From Pseudomonas sp. VD-NE ins (GTDB lineage Bacteria > Pseudomonadota > Gammaproteobacteria > Pseudomonadales > Pseudomonadaceae), in contig NZ_CP134772.1 of the NCBI RefSeq assembly GCF_031882575.1, positions 80,001-144,000 on the forward strand: a DNA stretch of 64,000 nucleotides, given 5' to 3'. This document shows, one piece after another, positions 32,801-40,013 of this stretch. Within the stretch, counting starts at the first letter, position 1; every line of letters begins with the position of its first letter. The position numbers and the translations under genes are program-made. Below the pieces are notes generated by a model. It saw only the letters and a program-made list of their open reading frames with translations, was not told the DNA's origin and searched no databases.

Positions 32801-35800
32801 TGGCGCCGACCGGAATGGTGATGGTCTGGCCGTTGGACAGAGTCACCACAACTGGCGAACCGGTGACCGGAGCGGTGACGGAGGCCGTGTAAACCACCAC
32901 GCCGCCTTCAGTGGTGCTGGCGGTGGCGGTCAGCGAAACGGTGCTGTTGTCGATGGTGTCGGTCACGTCGGTGACCGCCGGGGTCTTGTCGACCACCAGG
33001 TTCTCGAAGTTGCCGCCGGTGGTCTTGGTGATGCTGGCGTCGACTTTGCCGGCGTCCTTGTAGACGTCATCGGCCGGTGCTGCGACCGTCGCGGTGCCGG
33101 TGGTCGCTCCCTTGGCAATGTTGATCACCGCACCGTTGCTCAGGGTCACGGTCATCGCCGTGCCGGCCGGGTTCGTCAGGCTCGCGGTGTAGACGATCGA
33201 GCCGCCCTCGGCAACCGAAGCGGTGGCGCTGAGGCTGATATTGGTGGTGTCGACGGTGTCGGTGACGGTGGTGACCACCGCCGAACGGTTGGCATCGACC
33301 TGCTCGAAGTTACCGCCACTGTGGCTGGCAATCGCGGTCTGTACCTTGCCGCCGTCGATGTACGGCGTATTGGCAGGCGCAGCGAAATTCACCGAACCGC
33401 TGGTGGCGCCGGCGGCGATGTTGATCACCGCACCGTTGGCCAGGGTCACGGTCATGGCGGTGCCGGCCGGGTTGCTCAGGGTCGCGGTGTAGGTGATCTG
33501 GCCACCTTCGCTGACGGTGTCGCTGGCGCTCAGGGTCAGCGTGGTTTTGTCGATGGTGTCATTGACGGTGGTGCTGACTGGGGTCTTGCTGACGTCGAGC
33601 TTCTCGAAGTTGCCGCCGGTTGCGTCGGTCATGGTCACGGTGAGCTTGCTGACGTCTTTGTAAACGTCATCGCTCGGCGCGGCGATGGTCACCGAACCGC
33701 TGGTTTTGCCAGCCTCGATGGTGATGGTCTGGCCGTTGCTCAGGTTGACGGTCACCGGGGTTTGCGCGGCGTTGGTCAGGGTCGCGGTGTAGGTGATCGA
33801 GGTGCCTTCGAGCACGTAGCTTTCAGCGCTGAGGGTCAGGTGCGTGGTGTTGATCGTGTCGGCGACATTGGTCACCGCTGGCGTCGGATTGGCCACCAGG
33901 TTTTCGAAGTTGCCGCCCGAGGTTTCCTTGATGGTCACTTCGAGTTTGCCGGCGTCTTTGTAGACGTCATCGGCCGGTGCCGGGACGGTCACGGTGCCGG
34001 TGGTCTTGCCGGCGTCGATGGTGATGGTCGAACCGTTGCTCAGGGTCACGGTCACCGGAGTGCCGGCCGGGTTGGTCAGCGTCGCGGTGTAAACGATCGA
34101 ACCGCCTTCGTTGACGTTGCCGGTGGCGGTCAGCGAAACGGTAGTGGTGTCGACGGTGTCGGTCACGCTGGTGCTGACCGGGGTTTTGTCGGCCACCAGA
34201 TTTTCGTAGTTGCCGCCGCTGACGTTGGTGATCGCGTTGGTTAGCGGTGCGTGGCCGGCCAGCACATCGTTCGGTGCAGTGGTGGTCACGGTGCCGGTGG
34301 TTTTGCCGACTTCGATGGTGATGTTCTGGCCGTTGGCCAACGTCACGATCACAGGCGAACCGGTCACTGGCGCGCCAACAGTGGCGGTGTAGGTGACGGT
34401 GCCGCCTTCAGCCGCAGTCTCGGTGGCGGTCAGTTTCACCGTCGAGGTATCGATGGTGTCGGTCACATCGGTTACGGCCGGAACGGTGCTCGGCACCAGA
34501 TTCTCGAAGTTGCCGCCAGTGGCGTCCTTGATGGTCACTTCGACTTTGCCGGCGTCTTTGTAGACGTCATCGGCTGGCGCAGGAACGGTCACGGTGCCGG
34601 TGGTTTTGCCGGCCTCGATGGTAATGACCGAGCCGTTCGACAGGGTCACGGTTACTGGAGTGCCAGCCGGGTTGGTCAGGGTTGCGGTGTAAACGATCGC
34701 GCCGCCTTCCGCCACAGTGCCGGTAGCGCTGAGCGTCAGGTTGGTGGTGTCGACGGTGTCGGTCACGGTAGTGCTGACCGGGGTTTTGTCGGCCACGAGG
34801 TTTTCGTAGTTGCCGCCAGTTACGTCGGTGATCGAGTTGGTCAGCGGCGCGTGGCCGTTCAGCGCGTCGTTTGGCGCGGTGGTGGTCACGGTGCCGGTGG
34901 TTTTGCCTACTTCGATGGTGATGTTCTGACCATTGGCCAAAGTTACGATCACCGGCGAACCGGTGACTGGCGCGCCAACGGTAGCGGTGTAGGTGACGGT
35001 GCCACCTTCAGCGGTTGTCTCGGTGGCGGTCAGTTTCACCGTCGAGGTGTCGAGGGTGTCAGTGACGTCGGTGACGGCAGGAACGGTGCTCGGCACCAGG
35101 TTCTCGAAGTTGCCGCCAGTGGCGTCCTTGATGGTGACTTCGACTTTGCCGGCGTCTTTGTAGACGTCATCGGCTGGCGCCGGAACGGTCACGGTGCCAG
35201 TGGTTTTACCGGCTTCAATGGTGATGACCGAGCCGTTCGACAGGGTCACGGTGACCGGCGAACCAGCAGCATTGGTCAGGGTCGCGGTGTAAGTAATCTG
35301 GCCGCCTTCAGCCACGGTGCCGGTCGCGCTCAGCGTCAGGTCGGTGGTGTCGGTGGTGTCCGTGACCGTGGTGCTGACCGGGGTTTTATCGGCGACGAGG
35401 TCTTCATAATTGCCGCCGCTCACGCCCGTGATCGCGTTGGTGATCGGCGCGTGGCCGGTCAGCGCATCATTCGGTGCAGTGGTGGTCACGGTGCCGGTGG
35501 TTTTGCCGACTTCGATGGTGATGTTTTGGCCGTTGGCCAAGGTCACGACAACCGGCGAGCCGGTGACCGGCGCGCCAACAGTGGCGGTGTAGGTGACGGT
35601 GCCACCTTCAGCGACCGAGGTGTCAGCCGTCAGCTTCACGGTCGACGTGTCGATAGTGTCTGTCACTTCGGTCACGGCTGGAACGGTGCTCGGCACCAGA
35701 TTCTCGAAATTGCCGCCGGACGCATCCTTGATCGTCACTTCGACTTTGCCGGCGTCTTTGTAGACGTCATCGGCGGGCGCTGGAACGGTCACGGTGCCAG

Positions 35801-38267
35801 TGGTTTTGCCGGCTTCGATGGTGATCACCGAACCGTTCGACAGGGTTACGGTGACAGGCGAACCTGCGGCGTTGGTCAGGGTCGCGGTGTAAGTGATCTG
35901 ACCGCCTTCAGCCACAGAACCGGTCGCGCTCAGCGACAGGTTGGTGGTGTCGGCGACATCAGTAACAGTGGTCGAAACCGGAGTCTTGTCAGCCACCAGA
36001 TCTTCGTAATTACCACCCGAAACGCCGGTGATCGAGTTGGTCAGCGGCGCATTGCCGGTCAACGCATCGTTAGGGGCGGTAGTGGTCACGGTGCCGGTGG
36101 TTTTACCGACTTCAATGGTAATGCTCTGACCGTTGGCCAAGGTCACGATGACAGGCGAGCCGGTGACCGGCGCACCGACGGTGGCGGTGTAAGTGACGGT
36201 GCCACCTTCAGCGACCGAGGTGTCGGCCGTCAGCTTCACGGTCGAGGTGTCGATGGTGTCAGTGACTTCGGTCACGGCTGGAACGGTGCTCGGCACCAGG
36301 TTCTCGAAGTTGCCGCCAGTGGCGTCCTTGATGGTGACTTCGACTTTGCCGGCGTCTTTATAAACGTCATCGGCTGGCGCCGGAACGGTCACGGTACCGC
36401 TGGTCTTGCCCGCTTCGATGGTGATCACCGAGCCGTTGCTCAGGGTCACGGTCACCGGCGTGCCGGCAGGGTTGGTCAGGGTCGCGGTGTAAACGATCGA
36501 ACCGCCTTCCGCCACGGTGCCGGTGGCTGTCAGCGACAGGTTGGTGTTGTCGATCGAGTCGGTAATGGTGGTGGTCGCTGGCGTCGTATTCGGCACCAGA
36601 TTTTCGAAATTGCCACCGCTAGCACCGGTGATGGTGGTGCTGACGGTGCTGCCATTGTTGTAAACGTCGTTGGCCGCGGTCGGCACGTTGACCGAGCCCG
36701 TAGTCTTGCCGGCGTCAATGGTGATGGTCGAGCCGTTCGACAGGGTGATCGTCACCGGGGTTTGCGCGGCGTTGGTCAGCGTCGCGGTGTAGGTGATCTG
36801 GCCACCTTCGACGACTGTACCGGTGGCGGTGAGGCTCACGCTGGTGGTGTCGATCGAATCGGTAACGGTGGTGGTGGCTGGCGTGGTGTTTGGCACCAGG
36901 CTTTCAAAGTTGCCACCCGTAGCGCCGGTAATGGTGGTGCTGACCGTGCCGCCATTGTTGTAAACGTCGTTGGCCGCCGTCGGGACGTTGACGGTGCCGG
37001 TGGTCTGCCCAGCCTCAATGGTGATGGTCGAGCCGTTCGACAAGGTGACGGTCACCGGGGTTTGCGCCGGGTTGGTCAGGGTCGCGGTGTAGGTGATCTG
37101 GCCACCCTCGACCACTGTGCCGGTGGCGGTCAGGGTCAGATTAGTGGTGTCGATCGAATCGGTGATGGTGGTCACCGCTGGCGTCGGGTTTGGCACCAGG
37201 TTTTCGAAGTTGCCACCGCTGGCACCGGTGATGGTGGTGGTGACGGTGCTGCCGTTGTTATAGACGTCGTTGGCCGGGGTCGGCACGTTGACGGTGCCGC
37301 TGGTCTGGCCGGCGCCGATGGTGATGGTCGAGCCGTTCGACAGGGTGACGGTCACCGGGGTTTGCGCCGGGTTGGTCAGGGTTGCGGTGTAAGTGATCTG
37401 CCCGCCTTCGGTGACACTCGGGCCGGCCGTCAGGGTGACGGTGGTGGTGTCGATGGTGTCGGTGACCTGGGTCGTCGCCGGAGTGGTCGGCGGGGTCACG
37501 GTGATGCCATTGCCGCCGGTGGTGCCGGTGACGGTCACGTCGATCTGGGTCGGGTCGTTATAAACGGTGTCGTTCGGGGCCAGCGGCACGTTGACGGTGC
37601 CAGTGGTGGAGCCGGCTGTAATCACAATCACCGCGCCGTTGGACAGGGTGATGGTCAGGTCGGTCAGCGGCGCCTGGGTCAGGGTCGCGGTGTACACCAG
37701 CACGCCGCCGGTTTCGGTGATGGACGGCGTGGCGCTGAGGCTCAGGGTCGACTCACGCAGGGCGTTGGTGGTGGTATCGGTGGTCTGGCCGCCAGTGATG
37801 TTCTGCGCGGCTTGACCGGCAGCATTGATGCCTGCAGTCGGGAAACCAATGGTCGGGTCAACGCGGCCAGCGGTGGCGTCGAGCATCACAAAGCTGTGGC
37901 CACCACCGGCAGCACCGCCAGTGCCTGCAGCGCTCGGGCCGGCAGCGGTGGCATCGAGGGCGGTGGTCGGGTCGACACCGGCGGCGATGGCTTGCTGCAG
38001 TTCTGCTACCGACGGCGCAGCCTGCGCGGTGGCCTCAGCCAGGTCCGTGCTGGAGTCGGGCGCGGTGGCGCTCCACTGGGTTTCGCGACCCAGATCGAGG
38101 GTGCGGCCATCTGCCAATTCAAGCGACACGGCGCCGGAGAGGCCGGTGTCAATCTGGTCGCCAACGAACAGGCGATCGCCTTCAACGAGTACGCGACGCA
38201 CGCCCTCTGGGGACACCACGAATACCTGACCGACAATGCTTTTGACGATGGCAACAACACTGCTCAT
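20829..38267 (-). CDS. lapA: Giant biofilm adhesin LapA
   Basis: A 5812-residue type I secreted surface adhesin. The N-terminal retention module (about 1-125) contains the LapG cleavage motif TAAG at 107-110. About 44 repeats of exactly 100 residues follow (about 170-4575), alternating between two subtypes ending in ENLVPSTxPAVT and ENLVADKTPVST. Next come a Calx-beta-like segment, cadherin-like segments, a PA14-like region (LIYLEAGKTYTFSGIGDDSLLVTIGG), a von Willebrand A domain with the MIDAS motif DSSGSM, and RTX calcium-binding repeats (GGAGNDILFGSGGNDWLDGG). The C-terminal secretion signal ends the protein. The ATG follows GGAGAG. lapG/lapD lie beyond one end and the divergent lapEBC beyond the other, so cleavage, retention and secretion genes are all local. 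Confidence 0.97.
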   Translation of the reverse strand: MSSVVAIVKSIVGQVFVVSPEGVRRVLVEGDRLFVGDQIDTGLSGAVSLELADGRTLDLGRETQWSATAPDSSTDLAEATAQAAPSVAELQQAIAAGVDPTTALDATAAGPSAAGTGGAAGGGHSFVMLDATAGRVDPTIGFPTAGINAAGQAAQNITGGQTTDTTTNALRESTLSLSATPSITETGGVLVYTATLTQAPLTDLTITLSNGAVIVITAGSTTGTVNVPLAPNDTVYNDPTQIDVTVTGTTGGNGITVTPPTTPATTQVTDTIDTTTVTLTAGPSVTEGGQITYTATLTNPAQTPVTVTLSNGSTITIGAGQTSGTVNVPTPANDVYNNGSTVTTTITGASGGNFENLVPNPTPAVTTITDSIDTTNLTLTATGTVVEGGQITYTATLTNPAQTPVTVTLSNGSTITIEAGQTTGTVNVPTAANDVYNNGGTVSTTITGATGGNFESLVPNTTPATTTVTDSIDTTSVSLTATGTVVEGGQITYTATLTNAAQTPVTITLSNGSTITIDAGKTTGSVNVPTAANDVYNNGSTVSTTITGASGGNFENLVPNTTPATTTITDSIDNTNLSLTATGTVAEGGSIVYTATLTNPAGTPVTVTLSNGSVITIEAGKTSGTVTVPAPADDVYKDAGKVEVTIKDATGGNFENLVPSTVPAVTEVTDTIDTSTVKLTADTSVAEGGTVTYTATVGAPVTGSPVIVTLANGQSITIEVGKTTGTVTTTAPNDALTGNAPLTNSITGVSGGNYEDLVADKTPVSTTVTDVADTTNLSLSATGSVAEGGQITYTATLTNAAGSPVTVTLSNGSVITIEAGKTTGTVTVPAPADDVYKDAGKVEVTIKDASGGNFENLVPSTVPAVTEVTDTIDTSTVKLTADTSVAEGGTVTYTATVGAPVTGSPVVVTLANGQNITIEVGKTTGTVTTTAPNDALTGHAPITNAITGVSGGNYEDLVADKTPVSTTVTDTTDTTDLTLSATGTVAEGGQITYTATLTNAAGSPVTVTLSNGSVITIEAGKTTGTVTVPAPADDVYKDAGKVEVTIKDATGGNFENLVPSTVPAVTDVTDTLDTSTVKLTATETTAEGGTVTYTATVGAPVTGSPVIVTLANGQNITIEVGKTTGTVTTTAPNDALNGHAPLTNSITDVTGGNYENLVADKTPVSTTVTDTVDTTNLTLSATGTVAEGGAIVYTATLTNPAGTPVTVTLSNGSVITIEAGKTTGTVTVPAPADDVYKDAGKVEVTIKDATGGNFENLVPSTVPAVTDVTDTIDTSTVKLTATETAAEGGTVTYTATVGAPVTGSPVIVTLANGQNITIEVGKTTGTVTTTAPNDVLAGHAPLTNAITNVSGGNYENLVADKTPVSTSVTDTVDTTTVSLTATGNVNEGGSIVYTATLTNPAGTPVTVTLSNGSTITIDAGKTTGTVTVPAPADDVYKDAGKLEVTIKETSGGNFENLVANPTPAVTNVADTINTTHLTLSAESYVLEGTSITYTATLTNAAQTPVTVNLSNGQTITIEAGKTSGSVTIAAPSDDVYKDVSKLTVTMTDATGGNFEKLDVSKTPVSTTVNDTIDKTTLTLSASDTVSEGGQITYTATLSNPAGTAMTVTLANGAVINIAAGATSGSVNFAAPANTPYIDGGKVQTAIASHSGGNFEQVDANRSAVVTTVTDTVDTTNISLSATASVAEGGSIVYTASLTNPAGTAMTVTLSNGAVINIAKGATTGTATVAAPADDVYKDAGKVDASITKTTGGNFENLVVDKTPAVTDVTDTIDNSTVSLTATASTTEGGVVVYTASVTAPVTGSPVVVTLSNGQTITIPVGASSGSVNFTAPNDALAGGNTLSVKIDGASGGNYENLVADKTPAVTSVTDTVDTTNLSLSATGTVAEGGSIVYTATLTNPAGTPVTVTLSNGSVITIDAGKTTGTVTVAAPADDVYKDAGKVEVTIKDATGGNFENLVPSTTPAVTDVTDTIDTSTVKLTADTTVAEGGTVTYTATVGAPVTGSPVVVTLANGQSITIEVGKTTGSVSTIAPNDALNGQASLGNSITNVSGGNYENLVADKTPVSTTVTDTLDTTDLSLSATNSVAEGGSIIYTATLTNPAGSPVTVTLSNGSVITIEAGKTTGTVTVAAPADDVYKDAGKVEVTIKDATGGNFENLVPSTVPAVTEVTDTIDTTTVKLTATESAAEGGTVTYTATVGAPVTGSPVVVTLANGQNITIEVGKTTGTVTTTAPNDALNGHTPLTNAITDVSGGNYENLVADKTPVSTTVTDTVDTTNLSLTATGTVAEGGSIVYTATLTNPAGTPVTVTLSNGSVITIEAGKTTGTVTVPAPADDVYKDAGKVEVTIKDATGGNFENLVPSTTPAVTDVTDTIDTSTVKLTATESAAEGGTVTYTATVGAPVTGSPVVVTLANGQNITIEVGKTTGTVTTTAPNDALTGHAPLTNAITGVSGGNYENLVADKTSVSTNVTDTVDTTNLSLSATGSVNEGGQITYTATLTNAAGSPVTVTLSNGSVITIEAGKTTGTVTVDAPKDDVYKDAGTVEATIKGATGGDFENLVTSTAPAVTTVNDTIDTSTVSLTATANVAEGETVVYTATVTAPVTGSPVVVTLSNGQTITIAVGETTGSVNFVAPNSPLAGGSSLSVTIDGATGGNYEKLAVDGKSADTAVSDTTDTTNLNLTATDSVAEGGSIVYTATLTNPAGTPVTVTLSNGSVITIEAGKTTGTVTVPAPADDVYKDAGKVEVTIKDATGGNFENLVPSTVPAVTNVTDTIDTTTVKLTATESTAEGGSVTYTATVGAPVTGSPVVVTLANGQTITIGVGQTTGTATTTAPNDALTGHAPITNAITEVSGGNFENLVADKTPVSTNVTDTVDTTNLSLTATGTVAEGGSIIYTATLTNAAGSPVTVTLSNGAVITIEAGKTTGTVTVPAPADDVYKDAGKVEATISTATGGNFENLVPSTVPAVTEVTDTIDTSTVKLTATETAAEGGTVTYTATVGAPVTGSPVVVTLANGQNITIEVGKTTGTVTFIAPNDALTGHAPLTNSITEVSGGNYENLVADKTPVSTTVTDTVDTTNLSLSATGSVAEGGSIIYTATLTNAAGSPVTVTLSNGAVITIEAGKTTGTVTVAAPADDVYKDAGKVEATISTATGGNFENLVPSTVPAVTSVTDTIDTSTVKLTADTSVAEGGTVTYTATVGAPVTGSPVTVTLANGQNITIEVGKTTGTVTFTAPNDALTGHAPLTNAITGVTGGNYENLVADKTPVSTNVTDTVDTTNLSLSATGSVAEGGSIIYTATLTNAAGSPVTVTLSNGAVITIEAGKTTGTVTVAAPADDVYKDAGKVEATISTATGGNFENLVPSTVPAVTSVTDTIDTTTVKLTATESTTEGGNVTYTATVGAPVTGSPVVVTLANGQTITIGVGQTTGTATTTAPNDALTGHAPLTNAITNVSGGNYENLVADKTPVSTNVTDTVDTTNLSLSATGSVAEGGSIVYTATLTNAAGSPVTVTLSNGAVITIDAGKTTGTVTVPAPADDVYKDAGTVQATISTATGGNFENLVPSTTPAITSVTDTIDTTTVKLTATATAAEGGNVVYTATVGAPVTGSPVVVTLANGQTITIGVGQTTGTATTTAPNDALTGHAPLTNAITNVSGGNYENLVADKTPVSTNVTDTVDTTNLSLSATGSVAEGGSIVYTATLTNAAGSPVTVTLSNGAVITIDAGKTTGTVTVPAPADDVYKDAGTVQATISTATGGNFENLVPSTTPAITSVTDTIDTTTVKLTATATAAEGGNVVYTATVGAPVTGSPVVVTLSNGQTITIGVGQTTGTATTTAPNDVLTGHAPLTNAITNVSGGNYENLVADKTPVSTNVTDTVDTTNLSLSATGSVAEGGSIVYTATLTNAAGSPVTVTLSNGAVITIDAGKTTGTVTVPAPADDVYKDAGTVQATISTATGGNFENLVPSTTPAVTSVTDTIDTTTVKLTATTTAAEGGNVVYTATVGAPVTGSPVVVTLANGQTITIGVGQTTGTATTTAPNDALTGHAPLTNSITNVTGGNYENLVADKTLVSTNVTDTVDTTNLSLSATGTVAEGGQITYTATLTNAAGSPVTVTLSNGAVITIDAGKTSGTVTVPAPADDVYKDAGTVQATISNATGGNFENLVPSTTPAVTSVTDTIDTTTVKLTATGTAAEGGNVVYTATVGAPVTGSPVVVTLANGQTITIGVGQTTGTATTTAPNDALTGHAPLTNAITNVSGGNYENLVADKTPVSTTVTDTVDTTNLSLSATGTVAEGGQITYTATLTNAAGSPVTVTLSNGSVITIDAGKTSGTVTVPAPADDVYKDAGNVQATIKTATGGSFENLVTSTAPAVTSVTDTIDTTTVKLTATGSAAEGGNVVYTATVGAAVTGSPVVVTLANGQTITIDIGKTTGTVTTTAPNDALTGHAPLTNSISNVTGGNYENLVADKTPVSTTVTDTVDTTNLSLSATGTVAEGGQITYTATLTNAAGSPLTVTLSNGSVITIDAGKTTGTVTVPAPADDVYKDAGSVQATITGTSGGSFENLVTSNTPAVTSVTDTIDTTTVSITGSSSVTEGQTASYTVSLNHPAQTEVTLKIVYSGTAADGSDFTGVYTVKIPAGASSAQFNVATIDDKITEGTENFVVKIDSATGGNFENLAVSSTNGSVSTSIIDNDAPPVIDLDGNNSSGATGADYKVTFTENTPGAGVSIADTDISITDPDSTMLTGATVVLTNRQDGDALNLGNSVNGITINANSTNGTVTLTLSGNATLADYMQAIKNISFTNSSENPSTVPRIITVTVTDGGNYSNTATTTVNVVAVNDAPVAAPSNVTGTEDTPLVLGWSTFGVSDVDSPASSLGVKITQLPGEGKLQYLDGSTWKDVANNQTFSKADIDAGKLRFLPDANESGVNGYGGTGLGNNQADYAQIKFQPTDGQLLGNTGTVKIDITPVADAPTVSVADNSVKSTGLIKEVWTGLSGLGTNGNGADSTTLKNVIDGAGTPNTSTNVNNVQSDGSVTAGTASKTSGLIYLEAGKTYTFSGIGDDSLLVTIGGKSVASTTWGVGGNLNGSFTPTTSGYYTLDIYHHNQSGPGSYDVNLSVNGSTPIDLSSAGVPIYTGVKDLVNSGVTVSDLHGTNGEGYYDGYKLNTGAEGTTVKLSAITTALTDTDGSETLSVKISGAPVGSVLSDGAGHTFTVTASSGDANVTGWNLGSLTVTPPPYYNGQFNLTVTSTSTEMVGGSASSTATIPVTVVPAVYNAIVATSADDTVTGTDGNDIIVADIGGLTVIPGTNYNIAFMVDSSGSMSASSLNAAKDSLTSVFNSLKQSLGGSNSGTVNIFLVDFDTQVNKSVSVNLNDPNALTQLKAVLDSMASGGGTNYEDVFKTTANWFQSADAVANTGAKNLTYFITDGQPTYYQSGEQTNPTLYGNVKLDDVVKTSNYKPGDTFSTYIDNTHALTINSAGTVTLQTYNSWWGWSSSNLGTIHAQGDGTYELSSLAGTGNSTNSATTSNSTSGFALLSGLSNVEAIGLNNDVSLNDLKPYDSDKTPQTNIDPKDLANSIIGHTEATMPGNDTVSGGDGNDILFGDLVSFNGIAGEGYQAMQAFVAKETGVDVSKVTTSNVHQYITEHYQAFDVSGAHDGNDTLLGGAGNDILFGSGGNDWLDGGKGNDILLGGTGNDTLIGGQGNDILIGGSGADTFVWKAGDTGNDVIKDFKASEGDRIDLRDLLQGETGSTIDNFLKITTVDGTSSLQVSSAGKFNSGDAAAATPDVTIKLEGNNWSSANIHNLIAGSDPTIKVDHNNS
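24541..37740 (-). repeat. About 44 tandem 300-base units within lapA
   Basis: The boundary sequence GGTGGTGTCGA(T/C)GGTGTCGGT recurs every 300 bases in strict register from 24541 to 37441, with no net insertion or deletion. For most of the length two unit types alternate, giving a 600-base higher-order repeat. Some neighbours are identical over more than 200 bases, for example 27091-27335 and 27691-27935. Confidence 0.95.
37938..37949 (-). other. LapG cleavage site (TAAG) codons in lapA
   Basis: These codons encode residues 107-110, Thr-Ala-Ala-Gly, in DATAAGPSAAG. In P. fluorescens LapA the protease is reported to cut between the two alanines at this same position. A Gly/Ala-rich linker follows, as expected for an accessible site. 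Confidence 0.85.
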
Positions 38268-38367
38268 TGAAGACTCTCCGGGGTGTCACGTTCAGTTGAC
38301 TTCCATGGACCTGAGGGCATGGGCGCCGATTCAGTCTGGACGTACTTTAAAAATTTGCGAAACAAGT

Positions 38368-38387
38368 TTGACGCATGCTTTCGTCAA
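38368..38387. promoter_or_regulatory. Inverted repeat in the lapA-lapE divergent promoter region
   Basis: TTGACG and CGTCAA are separated by eight bases within the 359-base intergenic region 38268-38626, which is AT-rich at 38340-38440 and should hold both divergent promoters. The arms are in the opposite orientation to the GTCA...TGAC consensus I associate with FleQ sites, so the binding protein is unknown. Confidence 0.35.
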
Positions 38388-38626
38388 TATTTTGGCTAGA
38401 TTCTTTCGCTATTAACTTTATGCCAAACTATTGACCTTCTGGGTGCCATCCTAAACAATCGCCCCACTAATGTCACATTGATATTTCCGCGGCGACCTGT
38501 CCTTCAGCGTGTGATCCAGTTCCTGTTTTGAACTTTCCGACATACGGTCAAACCGGTTGCCAATCATCCGACGCAGCGCGACATTCTGCTGTGATTCAAG
38601 ACAAGAAGTTCTGGAAAATTATTACC

Positions 38627-39979
38627 ATGCGTTTGCCCCTTTTCATGGCTGTACCCTTCGCGCTCGCCGCCTCTTTTGTTCAAGCACAATCCTTACCAGA
38701 AGCCATGCAACAGGCACTGGATGTCCATCCGGAAATCCAGGCAGGGGTCAACAGTCGATTGGCGGCGGATTATCAATTAAGAGCGGCAAAAGGTGGATAC
38801 CTGCCGAAGGTCGATCTGCTCGGCGGTTATGGCCGTGAAGGCACCGACAGCGTCACCACCCGTGCCAATGGCGGTGGCAACCACTGGGAAACCCTGAACC
38901 GCAGCGAGTCAAGTTTACGTCTCTCGCAAATGGTGTTTGACGGTTTTGCGACGTCCAGCGAAGTCGGGCGTCAACAAGCCACCGTCAACTCCCGCGCCTA
39001 CTCGTTGCTCGGCACTTCCGAGCGCACCGCGCTGACCGTCGCCCAGGTTTATCTGGACGTGCTGACCCGTCGCGAATTCGTGCGTCTGGCCGAAGACAAC
39101 CTCAAGAGCCACCAGCGCATCTACGACCAGATCCAGCTGCGCACCCAGCGTGGCGTCGGCAGCGGTGCCGACCTCGATCAGGCCGAAGCGCGGATGGCTC
39201 AGGCCCGCAACAACCTGATCACCGAGCAGACCAATCTGGCCGACTCGGAAACCAACTTCCTCAGTGCCGTTGGCCAGATGCCCGATCAACTCGAGCGTCC
39301 GGCGCCGTTCATGGCGATGATGCCGGCCAACCTCAATGAAGCGCGCCTGCAGATGCTGGAAAACAGCCCGATCCTGCGCTCGGCCGAGTCCGATATCGCC
39401 GCTGCCGAGAAACAGTACGAAACCGCCAAGTCGACCTTCTACCCGCGTTTCGACGCTGAACTGGGTCGCACCGCCGACAACGATCTCGACGGCCAGAACG
39501 GTCACAACAACGAATGGCAAGCCATGCTGCGCATGCGCTTCAACCTCTATTCCGGTGGCAGCAACAAGGCCGATCTGGAATCCAAGTCGTACCTGTCGAA
39601 CCAGGCGCTGGACATCCGCAACAACGCCCTGCGCCAGTTGAACGAAGAACTCGGTCTGGCCTGGAACGCCCTGAACAACGCCAACGCGCAGGTGCCGATC
39701 GCGCAGCAATACGTCGATCACAGCACCTCGGTGCGCACCGCTTACCAGCGTCAGTTCAGCCTCGGCGAGCGCACCCTGCTGGATTTGCTCGACAGCGAAA
39801 ACGAGTTGTTCACCGCTTCGCGGCGTCTGGCGGAAATCAAAAACATTCAGTTATTTACTCAGTACCGAATCAAGGCGACCATGGGCGAGTTGCTCAGAAG
39901 CCAGGGAGTGGTCGCACCGTTGGCATCCGTTGTGCAGAACGACGTGAAGCCCAAGGTCCAGCTGCCTGGGATGAATTGA
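38627..39979 (+). CDS. lapE: TolC-like outer-membrane protein LapE
   Basis: A 450-residue TolC-family type I secretion channel. The signal peptide RLPLFMAVPFALAASFVQA precedes QSLPEAMQQALDVHPEI, the first of the two repeated helical hairpin units; the second begins near LQMLENSPILRSAESDIAAAEKQY. GERTLLDLLDSENEL near the C-terminus is typical of the family. The ATG at 38627 directly starts the signal peptide; the frame is open 33 codons upstream but those residues are not signal-like. It is the first gene of lapEBC, divergent from lapA. In recent work LapE-type channels hold the LapA N-terminus in the outer membrane until LapG cuts. Confidence 0.95.
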   Translation: MRLPLFMAVPFALAASFVQAQSLPEAMQQALDVHPEIQAGVNSRLAADYQLRAAKGGYLPKVDLLGGYGREGTDSVTTRANGGGNHWETLNRSESSLRLSQMVFDGFATSSEVGRQQATVNSRAYSLLGTSERTALTVAQVYLDVLTRREFVRLAEDNLKSHQRIYDQIQLRTQRGVGSGADLDQAEARMAQARNNLITEQTNLADSETNFLSAVGQMPDQLERPAPFMAMMPANLNEARLQMLENSPILRSAESDIAAAEKQYETAKSTFYPRFDAELGRTADNDLDGQNGHNNEWQAMLRMRFNLYSGGSNKADLESKSYLSNQALDIRNNALRQLNEELGLAWNALNNANAQVPIAQQYVDHSTSVRTAYQRQFSLGERTLLDLLDSENELFTASRRLAEIKNIQLFTQYRIKATMGELLRSQGVVAPLASVVQNDVKPKVQLPGMN

Positions 39980-40013
39980 GTTATCCCTTTTCAACTGTCA
40001 AAGAGTGTCGAGC

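Noticed and set aside
24541..37740. A CRISPR-like regular repeat array
   Set aside because: The regular 300-base periodicity is in-frame coding repeats of an adhesin, far longer than CRISPR repeats and without unique spacers.
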